This document shows, in pieces, positions 17,216-27,095 of a DNA stretch of 64,000 bases (position 1 is its first letter; each line of letters opens with the position of its first letter). The position numbers and the translations under genes are program-made. A model generated the notes under the pieces. The model was not told the DNA's origin. It ran no database searches and saw only the letters and a program-made list of their open reading frames with translations. Origin of the DNA: Novosphingobium album (ex Liu et al. 2023) (GTDB lineage Bacteria; Pseudomonadota; Alphaproteobacteria; Sphingomonadales; Sphingomonadaceae); the NCBI RefSeq assembly GCF_029076845.1, contig NZ_JARESE010000098.1, positions 24,068-88,067 on the forward strand, given 5' to 3'.

Positions 17216-18220
17216 TCAGGCCCGCCTTCGAACGTCGGTGAGCATTGTGATCAAGGCGTCGGAAGGCGGCTTGAAGCGCCCCGGCTTGATCGCAGGGGCA
17301 CCGTGGGCTGCGAGAATCTGCAGCTTCTCTTCGGGATCGGCGCGCAAGTAGGTCTCGGTGCTCTGGATACTGGCGTGGCCGAGCCATAATGCGACCTTGC
17401 GAATGTCCCCCGTCGCCGCGAGCGTGTGCATCGCGCAAGAATGACGAAGCACGTGGGGTGTGACGCGCTTCCCAAGGATCGACGGCTGCTTCGTCGCTGC
17501 CGTCTTGACGTGCTCGGCCAATCGGAACGCAAATCCGTCGCGGGTCATCGGCTGCCCGTTGGCATTGAGGAAAATCTCGGTGACCTCAACTTGAGGCCGG
17601 ATCGCAAGCCATGCGCGCAATGCGATCTGGGTCTCCTTCCACAGCGGCAGGACCCGTTCACGTCGCCCTTTGCCCATGATGTGCATGGTGGACAGGGAGC
17701 GGTCCGGGAAATCGCCCAGTTGCAGCGTTACGAGTTCCGACACCCTCAGTCCGCCAGCATAGGTAAGATGCAGCATCGCGCGATCACGGGTGCCGAGGCG
17801 TGTCCGGGGATCGGGTGTATCGAGCAAAGCCTTGATCTCGGCCCGGTCGAGGTAATCGATCAGCGCCTTGTCTGTCTTCTTGGTCGGGATTGCTCTGACA
17901 CGGAGTGCCTGATCGAGGCAGGCTGGAATCCGGTACTCGATGTATCGGAAGAAGGATCGGATCGCGGCGAGCCTGCCATTGCGGGTCCGCACGCAGCTGC
18001 CGCGGCCGATCTCCACATGATCGAGGAAGGCCATGATCATGTCTGTGCCGAGATCCTCAACCTCGAGATCGGTCGGTCGGCGCTTCAGCCGATCGGCAGC
18101 GAACTGGACGAGGAGGACGAAGCAGTTGGCATAGGTCTTCACCGTGTGCGGGCTGACGGCGCGTTCGCGCGGCAGATGTTCCCGCAGATATGCCGAGAGA
18201 TGGGGAGCAAGCGCCGTCAT
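17216..18220 (-). CDS. ritC: Tyrosine recombinase, third gene of the RIT element
   Basis: A 334-residue site-specific tyrosine recombinase. The SAM-like core-binding domain is at about 1-95; the catalytic domain has Arg in YAGGLRVSELVTLQLGD, Lys in the MGKGRRERVLPL hairpin, His-x-x-Arg in TPHVLRHSCAMH, His in WLGHASIQSTETY and the Tyr nucleophile in that last segment. All catalytic residues are intact. It overlaps the preceding recombinase by 4 bp. In RIT elements the three enzymes act on the element ends together; the mechanism is poorly known. Confidence 0.93.
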   Translation of the reverse strand: MTALAPHLSAYLREHLPRERAVSPHTVKTYANCFVLLVQFAADRLKRRPTDLEVEDLGTDMIMAFLDHVEIGRGSCVRTRNGRLAAIRSFFRYIEYRIPACLDQALRVRAIPTKKTDKALIDYLDRAEIKALLDTPDPRTRLGTRDRAMLHLTYAGGLRVSELVTLQLGDFPDRSLSTMHIMGKGRRERVLPLWKETQIALRAWLAIRPQVEVTEIFLNANGQPMTRDGFAFRLAEHVKTAATKQPSILGKRVTPHVLRHSCAMHTLAATGDIRKVALWLGHASIQSTETYLRADPEEKLQILAAHGAPAIKPGRFKPPSDALITMLTDVRRRA

Positions 18221-19149
18221 GCCGCTTCTCCTTGAAAAAGTTGCTCGCTTGCAGCCGCAATGTCGCGCAGCAGCACTGGCGTGGCTTCGAGATACCAGTA
18301 CGTGTTGGCGATCGACGCGTGCCCCAGGTAGACACTGAGACCGGCCATGTGGTGGGCAATGGCCTCCCTGTCACGCGGGCAGGACTCAAGCGAGCGAACA
18401 GCGAACGTATGTCGCAGATCGTGGAGTCGCATGCCTGCCGTACCGGTTGCTCCACGATATCCGAGAAGCCGGGCCAACCTGACGAACACGACGTGGGCGC
18501 GCACCTTGTGCGGCGCCCGCCCCCGGATAGTGACGAACAGGTCATTACACTTGGCCGGGTGCTTCGCGCGGATCGCAATGTAGGCTTCGAGTGCTTGGCG
18601 CGTCGATGGCTGCAAGGCGATCAGTCGCTGCTTGCCGAACTTGCCGTTGCGGACGACCAGCCCATCCTCGACCAGATCGTTGCACTGTAGCGCGAGAGCC
18701 TCGGAAATCCGGAGACCTGTCGCCGCGAGCAGGCCGAACAGGTAATGGTACGTGTATGGGCTAATCGTGCCATGGGGCGGAACGTTCAATGCCGCCGCCA
18801 TGATCGCCCGCACCTGGTCCGCTTCGATTATGGTCGGAGTGGGACGTGGCCGCTTCCCCCGGCCGAAAACGCCGACAGGCGGGACTTCGTTGTCTGGGTC
18901 CTCGGCATGAGCGAAAAGGCTGAAGTTACGAGCAGCGTCGTACCTATGGCGAGCCACGTTTTGCGAGCTTGCCGTGTGGCACCAGTCGTAGATGCGCTGC
19001 ACTCGGGTGTGCCGGTCACCGAAGCGTTCAGCGAAAGCGGCGTATTGGCGCAGCAGTCGTTCCTGTTCCGAGAACTTCCGCCCCAAGCTGCGATACAGCG
19101 AGACGTATCTGGCAATCTGCGTGCTCAGCATGACGGTTCTCCCGGCCAT
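18217..19149 (-). CDS. ritB: Tyrosine recombinase, second gene of the RIT element
   Basis: A 310-residue tyrosine recombinase. Visible catalytic residues are Arg in ATGLRISEALALQ, Lys in the NGKFGKQRLIAL strand, His-x-x-Arg in RLHDLRHTFAVRS, His in YLGHASIANTYWYLE and Tyr in the same segment. It overlaps ritA by 25 bp and ritC by 4 bp, so the three are translated from one message. Length and order match other RIT elements. Confidence 0.93.
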   Translation of the reverse strand: MAGRTVMLSTQIARYVSLYRSLGRKFSEQERLLRQYAAFAERFGDRHTRVQRIYDWCHTASSQNVARHRYDAARNFSLFAHAEDPDNEVPPVGVFGRGKRPRPTPTIIEADQVRAIMAAALNVPPHGTISPYTYHYLFGLLAATGLRISEALALQCNDLVEDGLVVRNGKFGKQRLIALQPSTRQALEAYIAIRAKHPAKCNDLFVTIRGRAPHKVRAHVVFVRLARLLGYRGATGTAGMRLHDLRHTFAVRSLESCPRDREAIAHHMAGLSVYLGHASIANTYWYLEATPVLLRDIAAASEQLFQGEAA

Positions 19150-20672
19150 GGCTGCGCGATTTTCATGAGCATCGGCAGGTCGACCTTGGCGTAGATGGCG
19201 GTGGTCTCGGGCGAGCTGTGGCGCAGGATCGTTCCAACGGACTCCAGCCCTGCGCCCGCGCGCAGCAAGTTGGTGGCAAGCGAATGCCGGAAAATGTGCG
19301 ATCCGGTCGGCACGCCTTCGATCCCGCCGCGCTCATGCGTGCGTGCAACGATGCCGGCGATCTCCGCCGATGAGCGGAACGAACGGAACGGGGCTTGCGC
19401 GCGCACGAACAGATGCGGATCGGCGGTCTTGGGACGCGCCGTGGCAATGTAGTCCAGGATCGCGTCACCGACGTCCTGAGGCAATGGCAGGCGATCAGGC
19501 CGACGCGTCTTGCCCTTGACCGTCAGGTGGCCCGAGCGCCAGTCGATATCGTCGAGGTGCATATCCCGAATATCACCGGCACGCAGGCCAAGCCGGGCGA
19601 GCAGGAGAATGATGGCCTTGTCCCGAACTTCCACCGGGCGATCAGTCGGACATGCGCCGATGATCTGCTCGATCGTTGCCGGGTTAACGTGCCGGGGCAG
19701 CGTCGAAAGACGGTAGCGTTGCACTGATGGGATCGCGTGCAACAAAGCTGGACGGCAAATACCCTGCACGACCAGGAACCGAATATAGCTCCGTATTATC
19801 GTGACGAGCAGTGATGCCGAACCCGGCGTCTCCTTGCTTCGTTGTTGAAACGCCCGTCTGAGGACGGCTGCATCCCATTGTGAAGGCTCGCCGAGCATAG
19901 GCGCGAGCCGCCTGATATCGGCCCGGTAGCGCCGGATCGTCTCATCGGTCGCGCCGCGGTGTTGCTTGAGCCATGCCAGATATGCCGCCATGTGCGGGTC
20001 GTCATCCGACACCAGTTCGACTGAAGGGATGACACCGCGGTCGCGCAAGAACTCGACGAAGTGCCGAGCGCCTCGCCGCCGCCGCTTCGCGCCCGAGGCA
20101 ACAAGCTTGCCTCGCTTGCGCCAGACCGGACATCGACAATCATGCGCGCCGTACTGGTCGATGATCGTGTCATCGATATCGGCCCATTGTCGTCGCGCAA
20201 TGCGAAGCCAGGCCGCGAAATGCTCGGCCTCGGATCGATAGGACTGGGCCGGTCCTTGCGCGAGTTGCAAGCGATCGATCCCATCGAAATAGTCGGCGAG
20301 GTGCCGTGGCAGATCGTCGATCCCGTCGTCGACACCGACGTAGCCTTGATCCTCCAGGAAGCGGACGAAGCGCCTGACTCGCGCTGCAATGTCCGCCTTA
20401 TAGACTGGCTGCTGCGCCGAATACCGGTGGCAACGGCACCGATGCTTCTCGAACCGCCGAACGGTCCGATCGTCGATCGTGCGGATCGCGATCCCATGCA
20501 GTTCCATCCAATGCAGGAAATGACGGGCCGCAGCGCCAAACAGAATCGCACTGCCTGACCTCTCGTCGAGCGACAGAGAGGAGAGGAATGCGGTGAGTAG
20601 AGCGTCGTGACTGGGCGGGTCTTCGACCCGGAGCCGGGCCGCTCGAAACGACAATAATGATCTTGATCGCAT
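19125..20672 (-). CDS. ritA: Tyrosine recombinase, first gene of the RIT element
   Basis: A 515-residue tyrosine recombinase with a long N-terminal region (about 200 residues with several Cys such as HRCRCHR and DCRCPVW) before the core-binding domain. The C-terminal catalytic domain has Arg in LGLRAGDIRDMHLDD, Lys in VKGKTRRPDRLPL, His-x-x-Arg in GSHIFRHSLATN, His in LRHSSPETTAIYAKV and the nucleophilic Tyr in that segment. It is the promoter-proximal gene of the trio, its start about 40 bp inside the right inverted repeat. Confidence 0.92.
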   Translation of the reverse strand: MRSRSLLSFRAARLRVEDPPSHDALLTAFLSSLSLDERSGSAILFGAAARHFLHWMELHGIAIRTIDDRTVRRFEKHRCRCHRYSAQQPVYKADIAARVRRFVRFLEDQGYVGVDDGIDDLPRHLADYFDGIDRLQLAQGPAQSYRSEAEHFAAWLRIARRQWADIDDTIIDQYGAHDCRCPVWRKRGKLVASGAKRRRRGARHFVEFLRDRGVIPSVELVSDDDPHMAAYLAWLKQHRGATDETIRRYRADIRRLAPMLGEPSQWDAAVLRRAFQQRSKETPGSASLLVTIIRSYIRFLVVQGICRPALLHAIPSVQRYRLSTLPRHVNPATIEQIIGACPTDRPVEVRDKAIILLLARLGLRAGDIRDMHLDDIDWRSGHLTVKGKTRRPDRLPLPQDVGDAILDYIATARPKTADPHLFVRAQAPFRSFRSSAEIAGIVARTHERGGIEGVPTGSHIFRHSLATNLLRAGAGLESVGTILRHSSPETTAIYAKVDLPMLMKIAQPWPGEPSC

Positions 20673-20710
20673 GTTGGTTCCTTCGACTTGTTCAGGTCGA
20701 GGGAACCGTA

Positions 20711-20796
20711 ATTATCTGGAGTGAAATCATGGAAAACCGAAGGAAACCTGCGTCTCTCGCCGCCACGCTCGACATAAACTGCGACTGCAAAGAATA
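20711..20796 (-). repeat. Right terminal inverted repeat of the RIT element
   Basis: The 86-bp inverse copy of 17099-17184, running from ATTATCTGGA at the inner edge to AAAGAATA at the outer edge. Read on the plus strand it also encodes MENRRKPASLAATL from an ATG at 20729, facing outward. Confidence 0.93.
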
Positions 20797-20800
20797 TGTG

Positions 20801-20820
20801 TAATGTGGAGCTCCACATTA
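20801..20820. repeat. Perfect 20-bp palindrome at the right end of the RIT element
   Basis: TAATGTGGAGCTCCACATTA is its own reverse complement and stands 4 bp outside the right inverted repeat. It is not present at the left end, where only a TAATGT remains (17094-17099). It may be a recombinase crossover site or part of the transferred end. It also supplies the TAA that ends the upstream helicase half. Confidence 0.85.
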
Positions 20821-23268
20821 GATGTACTCGCGAGGGCTCAGATCAATTTCCAAATTTGCGCGCTCGTCCGGCGAGAGCTCGCCCAGCCGCCGATCGAGGA
20901 TCGATTCCGCGGTGGTCACGAGCTGGAGAACCACCGATTGGCCGGCGGCGAGATGCCCCTTCACCGCGGCGATCACGGTCGGCAGCTTCATGCTGAGGAG
21001 GAGTTGGCCGAAGAAGCGCTGCTTGGTGGATTCGAAGCGCGAACGTGCCGACGCCTTGGCGCCGCTGTTGAGCGTGGCATTTTCAAGCCCGTCGACCACC
21101 GCGGTCAGCTCGAGCGCATGTTCCATGTTGCGGTGGATGATGCCCCAGGCATCGGCATAGGCGTCGTAGATCGCGATCTGCTGGGAGCTGAGCTCGTGGC
21201 GCAGGATGTCATATTCGACGCCGGCGAAACTCAGCGCCCGGGCCGTGTAGAGACCGAGCGCCTTGAGATCGCGCGCGACCAGTTCCATAGCCGCGATGCC
21301 GCCCTTGCGGATGCCCGAGATGAACTGCTCGCGGTTACTGAAGGCGGTTTCCGGTCCCCACAGACCAAGCCGCACGGCATAGGCGAGATTATTGACGTCG
21401 GATGCGCCGGTCGCCGACGCATAGAGCACGCGGGCACCGGGAAGATGGTTCTGCAGGAGCACGCCGCAGATGCCCTGCTGCGAGCCTTCCTTCTTGCCGA
21501 GGGCGCCCTCCCCGCCGGCGACGCCGCCCATCTCATGGGCCTCGTCGAAGCCGATCACGCCTCCGAAGTCCTCGCCTGCCCAGTCGATGATCTGCTGCAG
21601 GCGGCTATGGTCGCCGCGCGCCGAACGGAGCGTCGGATAGGTGACGAAGAGCACGCCCTGCTCGAGCGGGATCGCCTGGTCGATCTTCCAGTTGGCGAGC
21701 GGCTGGATGTCTGCGGCTAGCCCGCCGAGCGCGGTCCAGTCGCGGCGAGCGTCTTCGAGGAGCGCCTCATTCTTGGACACCCAGATGTTGCGCCGGCGTC
21801 CGGCAAGCCAGCTGTCGAGGATGCAGGCCGCGACCTGCCGCCCCTTCCCCGCCCCGGTGCCGTCGCCAAGGAAATAGCCGCTGCGATAGGCGCGGCCGTC
21901 CTCAGCTTCTTCGAGCCCGACGCCTTCCTTGGCGGGCCTGAAGCGTCCGGGGAGAAACTGGTCCCAGGCGTGCCCGGCATAGACCACGGTCTCGAGCTGC
22001 GAGGCCGAGAGCAAACGTTCGGAGACCGTCCGCTCGGGGAGCCTGGGCACATAGGCGGGGATCGGTGCCGCGATCGAGCCCATCGCCACGGATTCGACCA
22101 GTGCGGTCGGATGCTCGCCAGCCGCATCGAAGACGATCCGGCTCGGCCGATAGGGAAGATAGACGCCGACCTGTTCGAGCAGCGGTGCCGGCGCATCGAG
22201 CGGGCTGTAGTCGACCGGAAGGACATTATTGCGAACCGGGGCGTGATAGGGGCGCGGCTGCGCGCGATTGCTCTTCATCGCACGGAACAATGAGGGACTG
22301 CCCGATCGTTTCGGGGCAACCGCCGGGGCGCCGCCGAGTACACCGCGATCGTGGATCGTCAGCGCGCCGATGAGGTCGCGGATGGAAGCGCGTTGGATCG
22401 TCGCGGGAATGGCCGTCCCCGGCACCTTGTCGATGACGAAGAGCCTGACCGCGATCGAGGTACCATGCTTCAGATAGCATTTCTCGAGGCGCACCGAGGT
22501 CCGGACGGTGACATCGCGCAGGGTGGTCTCGAACAGATCGCGCATCCGCGCATTGGGTCCGAACCAGTCGGGCATGATCGCGACGAGCCGGCCGCCGGCC
22601 TGCAACCGGCGCAGCGCCGCCTGCAGGTGACGGACGGCGGCATGCGCGTCGGCACCGAGCCCGACCGAGCGGGAGAATGGCGGGTTCATGAGGATCAGGC
22701 TGGGGCGATGCGCCTCCGCCAGCGTCGAGTTGATCGCCGCGCCGTCATGGCCCGTGACTATGGCGTCGGGGAAGGCATGGGCGAGCCGCGCGCGGCGAAC
22801 GGGCGCATATTCGTTGAGCTGGAGGGCCGCGAAGTCCCGGCAGTGCGCGACGAGGAGACCGTTGCCCGCGCTCGGCTCGAGGATGACGTCGTCGGCCTGG
22901 ACATTGGCCAGGAGGACCGCGACCGCTGCGAGGTCGACCGGGGTCGAGAACTGCTGCCATTCGATCTGGTCCTCGCTGCGCACGGTCTGGGTGGGCAGCC
23001 GCTCGATGAGGTCGCAGGCGGCGGCGACGTCGCCCGGCGAGCGGAGCGGATAGGGTCCGAACTGAAGATGGTGGGCGAGCGCATGTTCGAGGATCTCGAA
23101 ACTGTCGCGCTGGGTCCAGAACCCGTCGGCGTCCGTTCCGCCATAGCCCTCGGCCATTGCCGCATTGAGGTCTGCGCGGGTGATCGGGCCGGTCGAGCGA
23201 AGGCGATCGGCGAGAATCGTGGCCGCGCGGCGTTCGGCCGCCATCGCGGTATCGAAGAGATCGGACAT
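20818..23268 (-). pseudogene. N-terminal half of a methylase/strawberry-notch helicase gene, split by RIT insertion
   Basis: About 816 residues. Residues 120-290 resemble an N6-adenine methyltransferase fold (EPSAGNGLLVAH as motif I, LILMNPPFSRS as motif IV). From about 440 a strawberry-notch type helicase ATPase domain follows: FLGDGTGAGKGRQVAACIL (Walker A) and VIGFDEAHEMGG (Walker B, DEAH). It ends at PREYI followed by a TAA provided by the element. With the 15331-17166 part the original protein would have been about 1400 residues, normal for this plasmid- and phage-associated family. The start at 23268 has GGAGT upstream. Confidence 0.87.
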
Positions 23269-23472
23269 GGTAGGACTCCAGGCTGGCTGCACCTTCGGCA
23301 GCGTCAGCCCTTCGCTCCCCCTTCCCTTTCTCCGGCGTTCCCGAGTACCCGGAGCCGTGTGCTCTGGCGTCCCTTGCGATCCGGCACTAGCGGGACCGAT
23401 AAGATCGATGATCGGCGGCGGCCTATGATGGCGCCTGTTGCGGTGCTCCCGCGCGATCGGGGCGCCGATCGG

Positions 23473-24051
23473 CTAGCGCGCAGCCTCGCCGAGCAAGCGA
23501 ACCTCCTGCAACCATTTCTGCCGACGCTCCGCGCTCCTCTCGACGCTGCCGATGATCGAAGCACGGACCGGTCTGACACCGACGAAATTTAGCAGATTGC
23601 GCCTGAGGCTCCTCAGGCTCGGCGCGCGATAGAAGAAACGATAGAGCGGCGCCGGCATGCCCATCGTCACGATGATCCGCGCGGACCGTCCCGTCAGCAG
23701 CTTGGCCTGCGCGCCCGCAGCGGCTTCGTCGATCGCAAAGCCGGGCCGCAAGACCTGCTCGAGGAAAGCCTTCAGGAGCGCAGGCATGTCGCCGAGCCAC
23801 AAGGGATAGAGGATCACGAGGTGATCCGCCCAGCGGATGTCGGTCTGGGCATGCCGGATCGCGGCCACCGGCTCGGTCTCGTGCCATTCCTTTTCCGAGC
23901 GCAGGATGGGGAAGTCCAGTGCGCCGATGTCGATACGGCGAACCTCGTGAACCCCCGCCTCGGCGCCCGCCGCATAGGCATCACCGAGCCCATGGACGAA
24001 GCGGGCCGGGTCTGGGTCCGGGTGACCGTCGATCATCGTGATCCGCGTCAT
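23473..24051 (-). CDS. NAD(P)H dehydrogenase (quinone)-like flavoprotein
   Basis: A 192-residue flavodoxin-fold protein of the NQO/KefF/MdaB-like group. It shows the N-terminal IDGHPDPDPARFVHGL FMN/FAD phosphate loop, the HLVILYPLWLGDMPALLKAFLEQVLRPGFA region and GMPAPLYRFF. Such enzymes reduce quinones with two electrons and often guard K+ efflux systems. ATG at 24051 has GGAGG upstream. The gene is divergent from a universal stress protein gene; the 180-bp gap downstream, before the helicase gene, shows nothing. Confidence 0.88.
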   Translation of the reverse strand: MTRITMIDGHPDPDPARFVHGLGDAYAAGAEAGVHEVRRIDIGALDFPILRSEKEWHETEPVAAIRHAQTDIRWADHLVILYPLWLGDMPALLKAFLEQVLRPGFAIDEAAAGAQAKLLTGRSARIIVTMGMPAPLYRFFYRAPSLRSLRRNLLNFVGVRPVRASIIGSVERSAERRQKWLQEVRLLGEAAR

Positions 24052-24189
24052 AGAGCCCTCCAGGGCGTGAGTTCGCCATGCGACCTCCGCCCCTGCAATT
24101 GGGATTGTTCCGGATCGGCGGCTGCAATTGCGTTCGCTATTTTCCGGAGGCTGTTCGCCGCGAGTTCAAACGGCAAGGAGGCATGGCCG

Positions 24190-24651
24190 ATGACAATCAA
24201 GACGATTCTCGTAGCGATCGATGTTCTGGACGCCGATGGCGCCATGCGGGTCATTGAGGGTGCGCGATCGATTGCCGATACAACGGGAGCGGATGTGCGC
24301 CTCCTGCACGTGCTGCCTACCCTGCCCACGCGCTACTCGCGCTATCTGCGGGCCGAGTTTGAAGCGGGCGCACGCGCGGATGCATTAAAAGAGTTGACCA
24401 GATTGGTGACCATTCTCGATCGACCGAACGACACCGTCTCCGTGGTCGTTCGTCAGGGACGCATCGCGGCCGAAGTGGTCGCCGAGGCGAACGCACGGGA
24501 CGCGGACCTGGTCATTGTCGGCGCGCATTTCGGTGTCATCGAACGCCTGATGGGCTCGAACGCGGTCGCCATTATGCGGGACTCGGCATGCGATGTGCTC
24601 GTGATCAAACGCTCGGTCCAGCATCTCGCCGAGGGGCCGGCGACACCATGA
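24190..24651 (+). CDS. Universal stress protein (UspA family)
   Basis: A 153-residue single UspA domain: MTIKTILVAIDVLDADGA at the start, VRLLHVLP strand, DLVIVGAHFGVIERLMGSNAVAIMRDSACDVLVIK with the Gly-rich nucleotide loop at the end. The start at 24190 follows AAGGAGG. UspA proteins bind ATP or AMP and help survival in stasis or stress. It is divergent from the flavoprotein gene and convergent with the gene at 24683-25558, with 31 bp between their stops. Confidence 0.9.
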   Translation: MTIKTILVAIDVLDADGAMRVIEGARSIADTTGADVRLLHVLPTLPTRYSRYLRAEFEAGARADALKELTRLVTILDRPNDTVSVVVRQGRIAAEVVAEANARDADLVIVGAHFGVIERLMGSNAVAIMRDSACDVLVIKRSVQHLAEGPATP

Positions 24652-24682
24652 AACGTGCCGGAGCCAGGGGCCCCGGCTTTGC

Positions 24683-25558
24683 TCACTCCTCCCGAGCGGC
24701 CTGCCCGATCGACCAGATGGCGACCGTATCTCCAGAAACAGGATTCTGCACCCGCACCTCTTCGAGGGAGACAGCGACCAGACAGATGGGCTTTTGCTCG
24801 ATCCCCGCGGGCTGGATACACCGAACCGGCTGACCGCCGGGCAATTTGTCGATGCGGCCGGTGAGCCTCAGGACAAAGCCCCGCTCCGCGTTCAATTGCT
24901 GCGGCGCCACCTGCTTGACGATATCGAAGGCGCGTTGAGCCCGCTCCTTGCCATCGGAACTGACGGGCACGAACCGACCGACCGCCAGCGTCTGTCCGGG
25001 CAGGGTTATCGGCTGGGCGTCCGTTGCGCCCGCCTGTCCGCCATGCTCCGGGCAGACTTCCGAGGAAGACCATGGCCAGCTGATCCACAAGCCTTCCATC
25101 TTTCGGGAAGCAACCGAAGGGTCGGCGAGATTCCATTCCTGAGCCTGCCATTCGGTCAGCGACACATGGATGCGCAGGGCTTTAGTCCCGGTGTCGTAGC
25201 GCCAGCCCAGGGGCAGGTCCACGCCGTCGGGCGACGGACCGCTGCACCCGAACGGGATGGCGAGGTCGAAGTGGCGTCCGGCGAGGCCGGCGACCTCCGG
25301 CGACACGGTGCGCCCGGACGACAGGACATCGGCCGCGCGATCGCCAAGCGCGATGATATCCGCGCGGCTCAAGGTGCGCGGCTGCGGCGCGGGGGTTGAT
25401 TGTGCGGTCGCGGCCGGCTGCGGCGCGACCTCGACCGATGGTCCTGGACCGGGCGACGTCGATCGCCCGAGCAGGAAGCCCGCCGTGCCAATCGCGGCCG
25501 CGGCGGTAAGCGCGGCGGCGATCACGAGGCGGCTGGTCCTGGGGCTTGGCTCCTGCAT
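24683..25558 (-). CDS. Hypothetical membrane-anchored periplasmic protein
   Basis: About 291 residues. After a short cytoplasmic start (MQEPSPRTSRLV) a single hydrophobic segment, IAAALTAAAAIGTAGFLLG, and then a Pro/Ala-rich linker lead to a soluble domain of about 220 residues with FGCSGPSPDG, WISWPWSSSEVCPEHGG and a beta-rich end. Family not recognised. I prefer ATG at 25558 with AAGG upstream; ATG at 25600 is also open. Its start is 107 bp from the divergent SLC13 gene. Several Cys suggest extracytoplasmic disulfides. Confidence 0.75.
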   Translation of the reverse strand: MQEPSPRTSRLVIAAALTAAAAIGTAGFLLGRSTSPGPGPSVEVAPQPAATAQSTPAPQPRTLSRADIIALGDRAADVLSSGRTVSPEVAGLAGRHFDLAIPFGCSGPSPDGVDLPLGWRYDTGTKALRIHVSLTEWQAQEWNLADPSVASRKMEGLWISWPWSSSEVCPEHGGQAGATDAQPITLPGQTLAVGRFVPVSSDGKERAQRAFDIVKQVAPQQLNAERGFVLRLTGRIDKLPGGQPVRCIQPAGIEQKPICLVAVSLEEVRVQNPVSGDTVAIWSIGQAAREE

Positions 25559-25665
25559 CGGGACCTTGATAGGCAAAACGGCGATCTCGCTCCAGACCAT
25601 AATCGCGGCGACCCAAGCGGGCTCGTCATTGACACACGCACGGCATCGTTCGAGGCAGGTGCGCG

Positions 25666-26964
25666 ATGACTTTGGACCAAGTTCTGACGCTGCTCGTGCT
25701 CGGCGGGGTCGTCGCGATGCTGATCTGGGATCGGCTTCGCGCCGATGTCGTGGCGCTGACCGGGGCCGCAATCCTCCTGATGACCGGGGTCGTGCGGCCG
25801 TCGGAGGTCCAGGGAGCATTCGCCAGTCCGGCGATCATCGCCCTGGCGTCGCTATTCGTCATCGCCTACGCGCTCGAGCTTTCAGGCCTGCTCGACCGGG
25901 CCATCAGTCTGGGTGTCGCACTGTGCCAGCGGATGGGCGCCAAGGGCATATGGCTGCTGCTTTCGATGATCGGCGGCGTCTCCTGTTTTCTCAACAGCAC
26001 GCCGATCGTCGTGCTCGGCGCCCCCGTGATCCGCGATGTCGCCAATGCCCTCCGGCTCTCGCCGAAACGCTATCTGATGCCGCTGTCCTATATCACGGTG
26101 CTCACCGGCTGCTGTACCCTGATCGGCACGTCGACCAATCTTCTCGTCGACGACATGGCGCGCATCGCCGGACAGCCACGCTTCGGCATGTTCGAGATCA
26201 CGCCCGTGGGACTGCCGATGGCCCTGGTCGGCGGGCTTTACCTGTTCCTCATCAGCGGCAGGCTGCTCAAGCATGAGGATCGCGAAGGCGATGCCCCGCC
26301 GGTGGACATCACTCATATCGCCAGCGCGCAGGTCGGAGACGCAAGCCTTTTTGCCGAAAAGCGGCCGCTCAAGCTCCGCAAGGCGCTCACCGCGCTCGCG
26401 GTGTTCGTCGGCGCGATCGCTCTCGCCGCGCTCAACGTGGCGCCCATTGCCGCCACCGCCTTTGCCGGCGCGGTGCTGCTCATCCTGCTGCGCGTGATCA
26501 GCGCCGACGAAGCCTATAGCGGTCTGAAGCCAGAGATCCTCATTCTCATCGCAGGCATGGTGGTCATCGGCATCGCCATGGAGGAAAGCGGGCTCGCCGA
26601 CGCCGCATCGCGGCTGCTGATCGCGGGCGTCCACGGGCTGAGCCCGCTCGTCGCGCTGATCGTTCTCTATCTCGTGACGATGGTGCTGACCGAACTCCTG
26701 TCCAATGCGACGGTCGCCGTTCTGGTCACGCCGGTTGCGGTGGCGCTCGCCGAAAGCCTCGCAGTCAGCCCCCGGCCCTTCCTGGTCGCCGTGATGATGG
26801 CGGCGAGCGCCGCCTTTGCCACCCCGTTCGGCTACCAGACCAACGTCATCGTCTATCAGATGGGCGGCTATCGCTATATGGACTTCGTCCGCGTCGGCCT
26901 GCCGCTCAATTTGATCACATGCACCGCGGCGATTGTCGCGATCCAGTTTTTCTTCCCGTTCTGA
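25666..26964 (+). CDS. SLC13-family (DASS/ArsB-like) membrane transporter
   Basis: A 432-residue inner-membrane carrier with about eleven hydrophobic segments. The paired signature hairpins are visible: CFLNSTPIVVLGAPVI and TLIGTSTNLLVDD in the first half, LLSNATVAVLVTPVAVALAE and FATPFGYQTNVIVYQMGGY in the second. Members carry dicarboxylates, sulfate or similar anions with Na+. It lacks the TrkA-C domains found in longer relatives. ATG at 25666 follows GGCAGGTGCGCG. Substrate unknown. Confidence 0.9.
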   Translation: MTLDQVLTLLVLGGVVAMLIWDRLRADVVALTGAAILLMTGVVRPSEVQGAFASPAIIALASLFVIAYALELSGLLDRAISLGVALCQRMGAKGIWLLLSMIGGVSCFLNSTPIVVLGAPVIRDVANALRLSPKRYLMPLSYITVLTGCCTLIGTSTNLLVDDMARIAGQPRFGMFEITPVGLPMALVGGLYLFLISGRLLKHEDREGDAPPVDITHIASAQVGDASLFAEKRPLKLRKALTALAVFVGAIALAALNVAPIAATAFAGAVLLILLRVISADEAYSGLKPEILILIAGMVVIGIAMEESGLADAASRLLIAGVHGLSPLVALIVLYLVTMVLTELLSNATVAVLVTPVAVALAESLAVSPRPFLVAVMMAASAAFATPFGYQTNVIVYQMGGYRYMDFVRVGLPLNLITCTAAIVAIQFFFPF

Positions 26965-27095
26965 GGCCCCCGGGAGGGGCGGTAAAGCGTGCGGGAGACC
27001 GCAAGCGATGGCGTTAACGAACCATCCGGCGATGACCGGTTGTGCCGCATAGGGAAGGCAGGAGAACCTTAACCAAGACGAGCTATGGTTACCCT

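Larger units (their letters stand above)
17096..20826 (-). mobile_element. Recombinase-in-trio (RIT) element inserted in the helicase gene
   Basis: Three consecutive, overlapping tyrosine recombinase genes (19125-20672, 18217-19149, 17216-18220) lie between 86-bp inverted repeats at 17099-17184 and 20711-20796, the defining layout of RIT elements. ATGTA occurs on both outer sides (17096-17100 and 20822-20826) and may be a target duplication. Removing the insert and one copy restores the helicase reading frame (PREY-I-IDYL). The right side carries an extra 20-bp palindrome outside the repeat. The insertion terminates the upstream half with TAA and gives the downstream half a start codon. Confidence 0.9.
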
